Shown here piece by piece: positions 54,713 through 62,436 of a stretch of 64,000 nt of DNA. A program made the translations under genes and the position numbers. The DNA comes from Variovorax sp. CF313 (lineage in GTDB: Bacteria > Pseudomonadota > Gammaproteobacteria > Burkholderiales > Burkholderiaceae_C). The notes under the pieces are model-generated. The model had not been told where the DNA came from. It worked only from the letters and a program-made list of their open reading frames with translations, and did not search any database. Every line of letters begins with the position of its first letter. Positions within the stretch are counted from its first letter, which is position 1. The stretch is from assembly GCF_000282635.1 (NCBI RefSeq), contig NZ_AKIW01000013.1, positions 1-64,000 of the forward strand, read 5' to 3'.

Positions 54713-55363
54713 ATGAAGAAACTGAATAAAGTGGCGATGATGTTTGCAGTCGCTGCGCTCGCCACTGCCGCCGGCGCGCAGACCCGTGTCACCGCTGCGG
54801 ACGGCGGTCCTACGATCGACAACTGGCAAAACGGCACCGGCGAACTGGTTTGGAAGAACGGCACGAATGAACTGTGCTGGCGCGATGCCAACTGGACGCC
54901 GGCTACGGCTGCCGCTGGTTGCGACGGCGCTCTGGTTCCTGCTGCTCCGGCTGCTGTTGCTCCGACCCCTGCTGCTCCGGCCGCACCGGCCGCGCCGCAA
55001 GTCGCTGCCAACAAGGTGACCTTCGCTGCTGACGCCTTCTTCGACTTCGACAAGTCGGTTCTGAAGCCCGAAGGTCGCGCCAAGCTGACCGATCTGGTCG
55101 AGAAGATCCGTGGCGTGAACCTCGAAGTCATCATCGCTGTGGGCCACACCGATTCGATCGGTACGGACGCCTACAACCAGCGTCTGTCGGTGCGTCGCGC
55201 CGAAGCCGTCAAGGCCTTCCTGGTCTCGAAGGGCATCGAACGCAACCGCGTCTACACCGAAGGCAAGGGCGAGAAGCAGCCTGTGGCTGACAACCGCACC
55301 AAGGAAGGCCGTGCCAAGAACCGTCGCGTGGAAATCGAAGTGGTCGGCACTCGCGCCAACTAA
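54713..55363 (+). CDS. OmpA-family outer-membrane/periplasmic protein
   Basis: 216-residue exported protein. The signal peptide MKKLNKVAMMFAVAALATAA ends near GAQT; a short tryptophan-containing region (WQNGTGELVWKNGTNELCWR) with two Cys follows, then a Pro/Ala hinge (about 78-96) and a C-terminal OmpA peptidoglycan-binding domain with FFDFDKSVLKPEGRAKL, GHTDSIGTDAYNQRLSVRRA and NRTKEGRAKNRRVEIEV. There is no 8-strand barrel, so it probably tethers to peptidoglycan from the periplasm or outer membrane. The codon pattern and strong ribosome-binding site suggest abundant expression. Confidence 0.9.
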   Translation: MKKLNKVAMMFAVAALATAAGAQTRVTAADGGPTIDNWQNGTGELVWKNGTNELCWRDANWTPATAAAGCDGALVPAAPAAVAPTPAAPAAPAAPQVAANKVTFAADAFFDFDKSVLKPEGRAKLTDLVEKIRGVNLEVIIAVGHTDSIGTDAYNQRLSVRRAEAVKAFLVSKGIERNRVYTEGKGEKQPVADNRTKEGRAKNRRVEIEVVGTRAN

Positions 55364-55387
55364 TCAGTCGATTCCATCGATCATGAA

Positions 55388-55412
55388 AACCCCGCCTAGG
55401 CGGGGTTTTTTT
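55388..55412 (+). terminator. rho-independent terminator after the OmpA-family gene
   Basis: AACCCCGCC (55388-55396) and GGCGGGGTT (55399-55407) form a perfect 9-bp stem followed by a T-run to 55412. It lies 24 bases after the stop. Confidence 0.93.
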
Positions 55413-55495
55413 ATGGCCGTCGAATTCGCGATTGATCTTTTGTCGGCAAAGCCGACACGGTGCTTATCGGTCATTGCTCGTTTCATAATCGCTGT

Positions 55496-56224
55496 ATGAC
55501 AGAAAATGTGAATGCGGATCCCGCCGAACTGGCCAAGTTTTCAGAGCTCGCACATCGTTGGTGGGATTTGGAGAGCGAATTCCGCCCGTTGCATGAAATC
55601 AATCCGCTGCGCCTGGACTGGATTGACGGAATTGCGCCAATTTCGCAGCGCCGCGTGCTTGATATCGGCTGCGGCGGCGGCATCCTGGCCGACTCGATGG
55701 CTCGCAAGGGCGCCGAGGTGCTGGGCATCGACCTTGCGGGCAAGGCGCTCAAGGTCGCGCAACTGCATGCGCTCGAGGCCGGCACCCGCGGAGTGAAGTA
55801 CCGCGAAATCAGTGCTGAGGCGCTGGCTGCCGAACAGCCCGGCAGCTTTGATGTCGTCACCTGCATGGAGATGCTCGAGCATGTGCCGCAGCCGGCCTCG
55901 GTGATCCAGGCCTGCTCAGCGCTCGTCAAGCCCGGCGGTTGGGTGTTCTTCTCGACGATCAACCGCAATCTGAAGTCGTTCATGTTTGCGATCGTGGGCG
56001 CCGAGTACGTCCTCGGCATGCTGCCGCGCGGGACCCACGAATATGCAAAGCTGATCCGGCCCAGCGAACTGGCCGGCTACTGCCGCGCGGCGGGCTTGGA
56101 TCTGCGGCACACCCGCGGCATGGAGCACAACCCGTTGACCCGGCGCTACTGGCTCAGCGGCGACACCAGCGTCAACTACATGTTCGCCACGCAGAAGCCG
56201 GCCTCGCCGGATTCAAGGAAATGA
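55496..56224 (+). CDS. ubiG: ubiquinone biosynthesis O-methyltransferase
   Basis: 242-residue SAM-dependent methyltransferase carrying out both O-methylations of ubiquinone synthesis. Motif I is [20 protein letters not shown], and the conserved C-terminal [20 protein letters not shown] and the N-terminal [20 protein letters not shown] are diagnostic for UbiG. ATG 55496 is chosen; an in-frame start at 55460 has no family support. It overlaps gph by ATGA. Confidence 0.95.
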   Translation: MTENVNADPAELAKFSELAHRWWDLESEFRPLHEINPLRLDWIDGIAPISQRRVLDIGCGGGILADSMARKGAEVLGIDLAGKALKVAQLHALEAGTRGVKYREISAEALAAEQPGSFDVVTCMEMLEHVPQPASVIQACSALVKPGGWVFFSTINRNLKSFMFAIVGAEYVLGMLPRGTHEYAKLIRPSELAGYCRAAGLDLRHTRGMEHNPLTRRYWLSGDTSVNYMFATQKPASPDSRK

Positions 56225-56889
56225 TGGGCGCGCAGACGCGGGCCGTGCTGTTCGACCTCGACGGCACGCTGATCGACAGTGCGCCCGATCTGGGTGCTGC
56301 AGCCGACAAGATGCGCACCGATCGCGGCCTCCATTCATACCCGCTGGAGCGCTACCGCCCCATGGCCGGAGCAGGCGCGCGCGGCATGCTCGGTATCGCT
56401 TTCGGCATCACGCCGGATTCGCCCGAGTTCAATGAGCTGCGCGAAGAGTTCTTCGTGGCTTATGAGCGCCGCATGCTGCTCAACACGCAGGTATTCGACG
56501 GCATCCAGGCGCTGATCGAGGCGCTGCGCGAGCTTGGGTTGCTGTGGGGCGTCGTCACCAACAAGTCGATGCGCTTTACCGATCCGCTGACGCGCGCCAT
56601 TCCGCTTTTCGCGAGTGCGGGCGCGGTAGTGAGCGGTGACACCACGCCATTTGCGAAGCCGCATCCCGAGCCCTTGCATGAGGCGGCGCGCCGGCTCGGC
56701 GTGCCATCGGAGGCATGTGTCTACGTCGGCGACGACGAGCGCGACATCATCGCGGGCCGGGCTGCGGGCATGCGCACGGTTGCGGCGACCTATGGCTACA
56801 TGGGGCCGCAGGCCGATTCAACGCTCTGGCAGGCGGATGCTTCAATCTCTTCGCCCCTTGAGCTCTTGAAGTTACTCAATAGAGCCTAA
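56221..56889 (+). CDS. gph: phosphoglycolate phosphatase (HAD family)
   Basis: 222-residue HAD hydrolase removing phosphate from 2-phosphoglycolate. Motif I is [16 protein letters not shown], motif II lies in [10 protein letters not shown], motif III in [15 protein letters not shown] and motif IV in [17 protein letters not shown]. Two in-frame ATGs (56221, 56224) occur at the ubiG junction; 56221 gives a four-base overlap. Its last codon overlaps the tmRNA promoter. Confidence 0.92.
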   Translation: MMGAQTRAVLFDLDGTLIDSAPDLGAAADKMRTDRGLHSYPLERYRPMAGAGARGMLGIAFGITPDSPEFNELREEFFVAYERRMLLNTQVFDGIQALIEALRELGLLWGVVTNKSMRFTDPLTRAIPLFASAGAVVSGDTTPFAKPHPEPLHEAARRLGVPSEACVYVGDDERDIIAGRAAGMRTVAATYGYMGPQADSTLWQADASISSPLELLKLLNRA

Positions 56890-56892
56890 AAT
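56866..56892 (+). promoter_or_regulatory. candidate promoter of ssrA, within the end of gph
   Basis: TTGAAG (56866-56871) and TAAAAT (56887-56892) are separated by a 15-base spacer, shorter than ideal. The -10 box contains the gph stop codon and ends 9 bases before the mature tmRNA start. No other promoter-like pair lies closer. Confidence 0.55.
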
Positions 56893-56901
56893 GTGAGGCT
56901 T

Positions 56902-57286
56902 GGGGCTGCACTGGTTTCGACGTGGGTTCGGAGTCGCAGCGGGGCATGTCGAGCTGAATGCGCTCGTAAAACAGATTCAAACAAACTAACTGCAAACGAC
57001 GAACGTTTCGCACTCGCTGCTTAATTGCCAGTGAGCCTTGCAACAGTTGGCCGATGGGCTGGGCAAGGGGGTCTGGAGCAATCCTGACCTCCCGGCTGCA
57101 AGGATAATTACATGGGCTGGCTCCGATCCGGGTACCTTGGGTCGGGGCGAGAAAATAGGGTGCTGGCGTCCGGTTTAGCGTGTGACTGCGCGACTCCGGA
57201 AGCGAGACTCAAATCAGATCACTAAACATGTAGAACTGCGCGATGAAGGCTTGCGGACGGGGGTTCAAATCCCCCCAGCTCCACCA
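56902..57286 (+). ncRNA. ssrA: transfer-messenger RNA (tmRNA)
   Basis: One-piece tmRNA of 385 nt that rescues stalled ribosomes. The 5' end GGGGCTGCACTGGTTTCGAC and 3' end GGTTCAAATCCCCCCAGCTC followed by CACCA form the tRNA-like domain: GGGGCTG pairs with CAGCTCC with one G-U pair, and the T-loop sequence TTCAAAT is present. The reading frame resumes at GCA 56992 and reads ANDERFALAA, ending at TAA 57022-57024. That tag form is typical of Burkholderiales. The CCA is encoded (57284-57286). The gene lies right after gph. Confidence 0.97.
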
Positions 57287-57353
57287 CATTTCTCAACGCG
57301 AGCCTCTCTGAACATGGGCTTGCAGATGCTGGACCATGTCCAGCGACCCAGAC

Positions 57354-57557
57354 TCAGTTGCACTGGAACAGGACGCCCTGTTCTGCAGGCGCCTTGCCGA
57401 GCCAGCGCGGCGTCTTGCTTTGCGCGTCGCAATAGTCCGAGGCTTGTACGTACGTCTTGGCCCGCAGCACGCCGTCGCGAACCTGCGTCACTTCGTTGGG
57501 GGGTGTCGAGCAGCCGGTGAGGACCAAGGCAAGCGGAAGCAGTGTGCGCCAATTCAT
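57354..57557 (-). CDS. small lipoprotein, unknown function
   Basis: 67-residue predicted lipoprotein. The signal sequence MNWRTLLPLALVLTGC ends in a clean lipobox LTGC, so the acylated Cys is residue 16. The mature part (about 50 residues) has RAKTYVQASDYCDAQSKTPR and a further Cys near the end, allowing one disulfide. It lies nine bases downstream of the 91-residue gene and is probably cotranscribed with it from the LexA-controlled promoter. No family was recognised. Confidence 0.7.
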   Translation of the reverse strand: MNWRTLLPLALVLTGCSTPPNEVTQVRDGVLRAKTYVQASDYCDAQSKTPRWLGKAPAEQGVLFQCN

Positions 57558-57566
57558 CGGGTCATT

Positions 57567-57842
57567 CTAAGACCGGCGATCGCTGGAGCCGGGCCCGCGC
57601 TCGGGGTAGAGATACTTGAAGTATTCACCGGACTTGCCGAACAACTGGTGCGCCAACCGCACGGGATCTTCACTCTTGTGCTTCTCGTAGAGCACAGGCC
57701 CCCAGATGATGAAGCCGTCGATGCTGAGGCTTCTCGGCGAAGGCTCGATGGCCTTCCACGCGTGCGCGAACTTCGAGATCCAGGCCAGCGCTTCCTTGAG
57801 CGCGTGATTGGGCGCAGCGGTTGTTTCTTCGGTCAGAGACAT
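57567..57842 (-). CDS. uncharacterised 91-residue protein under a LexA box
   Basis: Unrecognised acidic-to-neutral cytoplasmic protein of 91 residues. The start ATG 57842 has AAGGA seven bases upstream. The sequence contains an amphipathic helix (HALKEALAWISKFAHAWKAI), then SLSIDGFIIWGPVLYEKHKS and a Tyr-rich end (GKSGEYFKYLYPER). No signal peptide or membrane helix is present. The promoter region holds a near-perfect LexA operator 23-42 bases before the start codon, so the gene is predicted to be SOS-inducible. No DNA-repair motif was recognised, so the role is open. Confidence 0.75.
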   Translation of the reverse strand: MSLTEETTAAPNHALKEALAWISKFAHAWKAIEPSPRSLSIDGFIIWGPVLYEKHKSEDPVRLAHQLFGKSGEYFKYLYPERGPGSSDRRS

Positions 57843-57864
57843 GGCAGGTATCCTTTCTGAAAAG

Positions 57865-57884
57865 ACTGTATAAATATACAGTAA
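57865..57884 (-). promoter_or_regulatory. LexA (SOS) operator
   Basis: The core CTG (57866-57868), TATAAATATA (57869-57878), CAG (57879-57881) matches the CTG-N10-CAG LexA palindrome with an AT-only spacer. A TATACA-like -10 box on the minus strand overlaps it. It is 23 bases before the ATG at 57842. The match is visible directly; binding is inferred. Confidence 0.82.
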
Positions 57885-57922
57885 ACTGTGTCCCGGCCGA
57901 AATTTCTCCTTGACGGGTAACC

Positions 57923-58009
57923 GTCCCCCGCTGGTCAACCTGTGCGGGGACCTCGATGCATGCCAAGCAGAGAGGCTTTCAAGCCCAGCCCTCGCGGCTG
58001 GGCTTTTTT
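57923..58009 (+). ncRNA. candidate small RNA ending at an orphan terminator
   Basis: A hairpin GTCCCCCGC/GCGGGGAC (57923-57951) is followed by a strong plus-strand terminator (57981-58009), but no plus-strand protein gene ends here: the two preceding genes run on the minus strand. A short plus-strand transcript starting between the LexA box and 57980 would explain it. A TTGACG hexamer lies at 57910-57915, but its -10 partner is poor. Unrecognised family; no function claimed. Confidence 0.35.
57981..58009 (+). terminator. orphan rho-independent terminator
   Basis: AAGCCCAGCC (57981-57990) and GGCTGGGCTT (57996-58005) form a perfect 10-bp stem with a 5-base loop and a T-run to 58009. Orientation is plus. 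No plus-strand gene precedes it closer than ssrA, about 700 bases back. Confidence 0.85.
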
Positions 58010-58165
58010 CTGTGCCATTCGCGCGGCCTGCTCGGGCTCGTTTTTTTGCTCGAACGCGGGCTATAGTCGGCCAGCGTTGTCACATTGCATTTGCTGCAAT
58101 CCATCGCTGCCCGCGGTGCCCGTACCAAGGCACTGCCGCTTGCCCAGATCCCGAAAAGGACGCCC

Positions 58166-59761
58166 GTGCCGGATTCGCTGACTTCAGAGTTGACCACTTA
58201 CTACGACACGGTGCCCTATGATTCGCATCCGTTTCCACAGTCGGCAATGGAGCATCTGGAAGCGCTGGCATTTCTCTTCGGGCTCGATGTTCCGTCTCCT
58301 GCAACGGCCCGCGTGCTGGAGCTCGGCTGCGCGGCCGGCGGCAACCTGATTCCCTTTGCGGCGCGCCACCCCGAGGCTTCTGCGATCGGCGTCGACCTCT
58401 CGACGGTGCAGGTGGCGCAGGGCATGGCGGCCATCGGGCGCGCCGGGCTGTCGAACATCGAGCTCAAGGCCTTCAACCTTGCGGACATCGACGCCTCGTT
58501 CGGCCAGTTCGACTACATCGTGTGCCACGGCGTCTACAGCTGGGTGCCGGGCCCGGTGCAGGACGCGATCCTGCGCATCTGCTCGGAGAACCTCGCGCCG
58601 AGCGGCGTGGCCTACGTGAGCTACAACGTGTACCCCGGCTGGAAGGCGCGCGAGATCGTGCGCGACGCAATGATCCTGCGCGGTGGCCCACGCGATACGC
58701 CCGACGAAAAGCTGTCCTATGCACGCGGCATGCTCGATTTCCTCGAGCAGTCGGCCCGCGCCGACAGCGTGCTCAAGAAGACGCTCGAGGAGGCGATGCC
58801 GATCGTGCGCAGCGCCAACAGCTCGTACCTGCTGCACGAGTTCCTCGAGCCCTGCAACGCCCCGTGCTATTTCAAGGAGTTCGTGGCGCGCGCGAACGTT
58901 CATGGCCTCGCCTACCTGGCCGATGCGGAGCCGTCGACGATGTTCGTGCAGAACTACGGCGACAAGGTGCGCGATCCGCTGCTGCGCGAATGCGGCGGCA
59001 GCCAGGTCATGATGGAGCAGTACCTCGACTTCCTGGTCAATCGCACCTTCCGCCAGACCCTGCTGGTCAAGCAGGAGCAGGCCAGGCATATCCGCTACAA
59101 GCTGGAGCCCGCGCGCATCCGTTTGCTCGAGTTCGCCGGCGTCTTCAAGGCCGACGGCGGCGAGGCGCTCACGCTCGATGCCCGCGAGCAGCCGTGCAGC
59201 GCGATCCAGGGCCGCAAGGTCACGCTGCGGGTACCGGTGCACAAGGCGGTGGCGCATCTGCTCGACATGCGTTATCCGGCGTCGATGTCGGTCCCGGCCC
59301 TCATCGAGGCCACCTCCGCGCTCACGGCGCAGCCGCCCGCCGAAGTCGAGGCGGCCGTGCTGGCCATGCTCGAGGAGCTGCTGATCCTCGGCGCCCTGCG
59401 CATCCGCCGCACTGCGGTGCCGGCGGCCGACGCGATTTCCGACCGGCCGCGGGTCCTGCCCGCTGTTCGGGGTGCTTCCGGCCTTGCGTCAGGCGCCGGT
59501 GCCACAGCCAACACCTGCAATCAATGGCACGAGCCCGTGGTGCTGACGCTGCTCGAGCGAAGCCTGCTGCCGCTGCTCGACGGCACACACTCGCACGACG
59601 CCCTGGCTGAGCATCTCGAAGCGGAAGTGCGCAGCGATCGCCTGCGCTTCGTCAAGGACGACAAGCCGCTGACCGACCCGCCGGCAGTCAAGGAATTCGC
59701 CCGCCAGCAGGTCGCGCTGGCACTCGACGCCCTGCGCCGCAAGGCACTGCTGACGGCCTGA
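58166..59761 (+). CDS. class I methyltransferase with C-terminal methyltransferase-regulatory domain
   Basis: 531-residue SAM-dependent methyltransferase. I place the start at GTG 58166, which follows AAAAGGA by five bases. Residues about 40-180 hold the Rossmann methyltransferase (VLELGCAAGGNLIPFAARHP as motif I). Residues about 190-275 form the methyltransferase regulatory domain (LLHEFLEPCNAPCYFKEFVA is diagnostic), and the last ~150 residues are a PKMT-type winged-helix extension. The substrate is unknown; related proteins often sit near O-antigen or stress genes. A TATAGT -10-like box lies at 58062-58067. Confidence 0.82.
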   Translation: MPDSLTSELTTYYDTVPYDSHPFPQSAMEHLEALAFLFGLDVPSPATARVLELGCAAGGNLIPFAARHPEASAIGVDLSTVQVAQGMAAIGRAGLSNIELKAFNLADIDASFGQFDYIVCHGVYSWVPGPVQDAILRICSENLAPSGVAYVSYNVYPGWKAREIVRDAMILRGGPRDTPDEKLSYARGMLDFLEQSARADSVLKKTLEEAMPIVRSANSSYLLHEFLEPCNAPCYFKEFVARANVHGLAYLADAEPSTMFVQNYGDKVRDPLLRECGGSQVMMEQYLDFLVNRTFRQTLLVKQEQARHIRYKLEPARIRLLEFAGVFKADGGEALTLDAREQPCSAIQGRKVTLRVPVHKAVAHLLDMRYPASMSVPALIEATSALTAQPPAEVEAAVLAMLEELLILGALRIRRTAVPAADAISDRPRVLPAVRGASGLASGAGATANTCNQWHEPVVLTLLERSLLPLLDGTHSHDALAEHLEAEVRSDRLRFVKDDKPLTDPPAVKEFARQQVALALDALRRKALLTA

Positions 59762-59798
59762 ACTTCATTCTTCATCACGCCCAAGAGGAGACTTTCAC

Positions 59799-61535
59799 AT
59801 GCAACAAATCCAATGGACCCCGAAGCTGCGCGCTGCCGTCGCCGCGGTGCTCGCGCTGGCGGCCGCCGGCGCGTCGAATGCCGCGTCGGTGGCGCCCGTC
59901 GCATCCGAGCACGGCATGGTCGTGAGCGCGCAGCACCTGGCCAGCAAGGTCGGCGTCGACGTGCTCAAGCGCGGCGGCAACGCGGTCGATGCGGCGGTGG
60001 CCGTGGGCTATGCGCTGGCGGTGGTGTATCCGGCCGCCGGCAATCTCGGCGGCGGCGGCTTCATGACCGTGCAGCTGGCCGATGGCCGCAAGACCTTCCT
60101 CGACTTCCGCGAGAAGGCGCCGCTGGCCGCCACGGCCAACATGTACCTCGACAAGGACGGCAACGTCATCAAGGGCCTGAGCACCAACGGGCACCTCGCC
60201 GTGGGCGTGCCGGGCTCGGTCTCCGGCATGGAGTACGCGCGCGAAAAGTACGGCACGATGAAGCGAGCCGACCTGATCGCCCCGTCGATCCAGCTGGCCG
60301 ACAAGGGCTTCGCGCTGGAGCAGGGCGACATCGACATGCTGCTCACGGCCACCAACGATTTCAAGAAGGACCCCGTCTCCGGCGCGATCTTCCTCAACAA
60401 GGGCGAACCTTTCGCCGTCGGCCAGAAGCTGGTGCAGAAAGACCTCGCCAGGACGCTGAAGGAAATCAGCGCCAAGGGCACCGACGGGTTCTACAAGGGC
60501 TGGGTGGGCCAGGCCATCGTGGCTTCCAGCCAGGCCGGCAAGGGCATCATCACGCAGGCCGACCTCGACCAGTACAAGACGCGCGAACTCGCGCCGGTCG
60601 AGTGCGACTACCGCGGCTACCGCGTGGTGTCGGCGCCGCCGCCCAGCTCGGGCGGCGTGATCATCTGCGAGATGCTCAACATCCTCGAGGGCTATCCGCT
60701 CAAGGACCTGGGCTTCCGCTCGGCGCAATCGGTGCACTACCAGATCGAAGCCATGCGCCATGCCTACGTGGACCGCAACAGCTACCTGGGCGACCCCGAC
60801 TTCGTGAAGAACCCGCTCGAGCGACTGCTCGACAAGGGCTACGCCGAGAAGATCCGCGCCGTCATCGACCCGAAGAAGGCCGGCGTCTCGAAGGACATCA
60901 AGCCCGGCGTGGCGCCGCATGAAGGCAGCAACACCACCCACTATTCGATCACCGACCAGTGGGGCAACGCGGTGTCGGTCACCTACACGCTGAACGACTG
61001 GTTCGGCGCCAAGGTCACGGCTGCCAAGACCGGTGTGCTGCTGAACAACGAGATGGACGACTTCACCGCGAAGGTGGGTGTGCCCAACCTCTACGGCCTG
61101 GTGCAGGGCGAGGCCAACAAGATCGAGCCGGGCAAGCGCCCGCTGAGCTCGATGAGCCCGACCATCGTGTCGAAGGACGGCAAGCCGGTGTTCGTGGTCG
61201 GCACGCCGGGCGGCAGCCGCATCATCACGGCCGTGCTGCACACCATCCTGAACGTCGTCGACTACGGCATGAACGTACAGGAGGCCGTCGACGCGCCGCG
61301 CTTCCACCAGCAGTGGCTGCCCGACGTCACCAACGTCGAGACCTTCGCGCTGAGCCCCGACACGCGCAAGATCCTGACCGACATGGGCCACAACCTGGGC
61401 GTGCCGCAGCCGGCCAACCACCTGGCGGCGATCATCGTCGGTGCGCCATCCCTTGGCGGCAAGCCGGTCGGCGCCAACCGCTTCTATGGCGCCAACGACC
61501 CCCGCCGCAACACCGGCCTGGCCGCCGGCTACTGA
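59799..61535 (+). CDS. ggt: gamma-glutamyltransferase
   Basis: 578-residue periplasmic enzyme that cleaves gamma-glutamyl bonds such as that of glutathione. An N-terminal signal (LRAAVAAVLALAAAGASNAA) precedes the large subunit. The autoprocessing threonine is T379 in SNTTHYSITDQWGNAVSVTY, and PLSSMSPTIV and GTPGGSRIITAVLHTILNVV follow in the small subunit. GGNAVDAAVAVGYALAVVYP is typical of the large subunit. The gene lies 37 bases after the methyltransferase and ends at a strong terminator. Confidence 0.95.
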   Translation: MQQIQWTPKLRAAVAAVLALAAAGASNAASVAPVASEHGMVVSAQHLASKVGVDVLKRGGNAVDAAVAVGYALAVVYPAAGNLGGGGFMTVQLADGRKTFLDFREKAPLAATANMYLDKDGNVIKGLSTNGHLAVGVPGSVSGMEYAREKYGTMKRADLIAPSIQLADKGFALEQGDIDMLLTATNDFKKDPVSGAIFLNKGEPFAVGQKLVQKDLARTLKEISAKGTDGFYKGWVGQAIVASSQAGKGIITQADLDQYKTRELAPVECDYRGYRVVSAPPPSSGGVIICEMLNILEGYPLKDLGFRSAQSVHYQIEAMRHAYVDRNSYLGDPDFVKNPLERLLDKGYAEKIRAVIDPKKAGVSKDIKPGVAPHEGSNTTHYSITDQWGNAVSVTYTLNDWFGAKVTAAKTGVLLNNEMDDFTAKVGVPNLYGLVQGEANKIEPGKRPLSSMSPTIVSKDGKPVFVVGTPGGSRIITAVLHTILNVVDYGMNVQEAVDAPRFHQQWLPDVTNVETFALSPDTRKILTDMGHNLGVPQPANHLAAIIVGAPSLGGKPVGANRFYGANDPRRNTGLAAGY

Positions 61536-61551
61536 TACTGCGGCAAACTAG

Positions 61552-61588
61552 AAGGCGGTCGTGCCCTTGTCGGCACGGCCGCCTTTTT
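61552..61588 (+). terminator. rho-independent terminator after ggt
   Basis: AAGGCGGTCGTGCC (61552-61565) pairs with GGCACGGCCGCCTT over 14 bp with one G-U pair, a 6-base loop and a T-run. It ends only nine bases before the start of the next gene. Confidence 0.92.
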
Positions 61589-61596
61589 CAATTTTC

Positions 61597-62346
61597 ATGC
61601 ACCTGCAAGACATCCTCTACACCCAAGGCTTCGGCACGCGCCGCGTGTGCGCGGGCCTGGTCCAGCAAGGCCACGTGACCGTCGCGGGCCAGGCGGTGAC
61701 CGACCCCTTTGCCGATCTCGATCCCGACGGCCTGCTTTTCACCGTCCAGGGCACCGCGTGGGCGTACCACGAGAAGGCCTATCTGATGCTGCACAAGCCG
61801 GCCGGCACCGAGTGCTCCCAGAAGCCCTCGACCTACCCGAGCATCTACACGCTGCTGCCGTCGCCGCTGCGCCTGCGCCCCAACAAGGGGGCGGTGCAGG
61901 GCGTGCAGGCGATCGGCCGGCTCGACCAGGACACCACCGGCCTGCTGCTGATGACCGACGACGGTCAGTTCATCCACAAGATGGGTTCGCCCAAGCATCA
62001 TGTGCCGAAGGTCTATGAAGTGACGGCCAAGCACCCGGTGGACGAAGCGCAGATCGCGAAGCTGCTGGCCGGCGTCGTGCTCGACGACGACCCGAAGCCC
62101 GTGCGCGCGGCCGCTTGCGAATCCGACAGCCCGCTGCACCTGCGGCTCACGCTCACCGAGGGCAAATACCACCAGGTCAAGCGCATGCTGGCGGCGGTCG
62201 GCAATCGGGTCGAGGGACTGCATCGTTCGCGCATCGGCGACCTGGCGCTGCCCGGCGACCTGGCACCGGGGCAGTGGCGGTGGCTGACGGCCGAAGAGGT
62301 CGCGGCGCTGCGCGCGCCGGCCAAGCCGGCGAAACCGGCGAAATAG
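61597..62346 (+). CDS. rsuA: RsuA-type 16S rRNA pseudouridine synthase
   Basis: 249-residue enzyme that converts a uridine in 16S rRNA to pseudouridine. An N-terminal S4-like domain (MHLQDILYTQGFGTRRVCAG) precedes the catalytic domain with AIGRLDQDTTGLLLMTDDG, which holds the catalytic Asp, and LTLTEGKYHQVKRMLAAVGN, a C-terminal block. An in-frame ATG at 61561 falls inside the terminator hairpin, so 61597 is preferred. No Shine-Dalgarno sequence is visible before it. The tail is Ala/Pro/Lys-rich. Confidence 0.9.
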   Translation: MHLQDILYTQGFGTRRVCAGLVQQGHVTVAGQAVTDPFADLDPDGLLFTVQGTAWAYHEKAYLMLHKPAGTECSQKPSTYPSIYTLLPSPLRLRPNKGAVQGVQAIGRLDQDTTGLLLMTDDGQFIHKMGSPKHHVPKVYEVTAKHPVDEAQIAKLLAGVVLDDDPKPVRAAACESDSPLHLRLTLTEGKYHQVKRMLAAVGNRVEGLHRSRIGDLALPGDLAPGQWRWLTAEEVAALRAPAKPAKPAK

Positions 62347-62436
62347 AGGGGAAAAGCGAGCGAAAGAGCGTATTCCCGGTCAGCCAGCCATAAGACCTGG
62401 CCGTTAAGATTCGCAGCTCTCTCTCGGAACCTTCCC

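Noticed and set aside
58085-58165. TTG start extending the methyltransferase by 27 residues
   Set aside because: No ribosome-binding site precedes it, and the extra residues look like translated leader; the GTG at 58166 has AAAAGGA.
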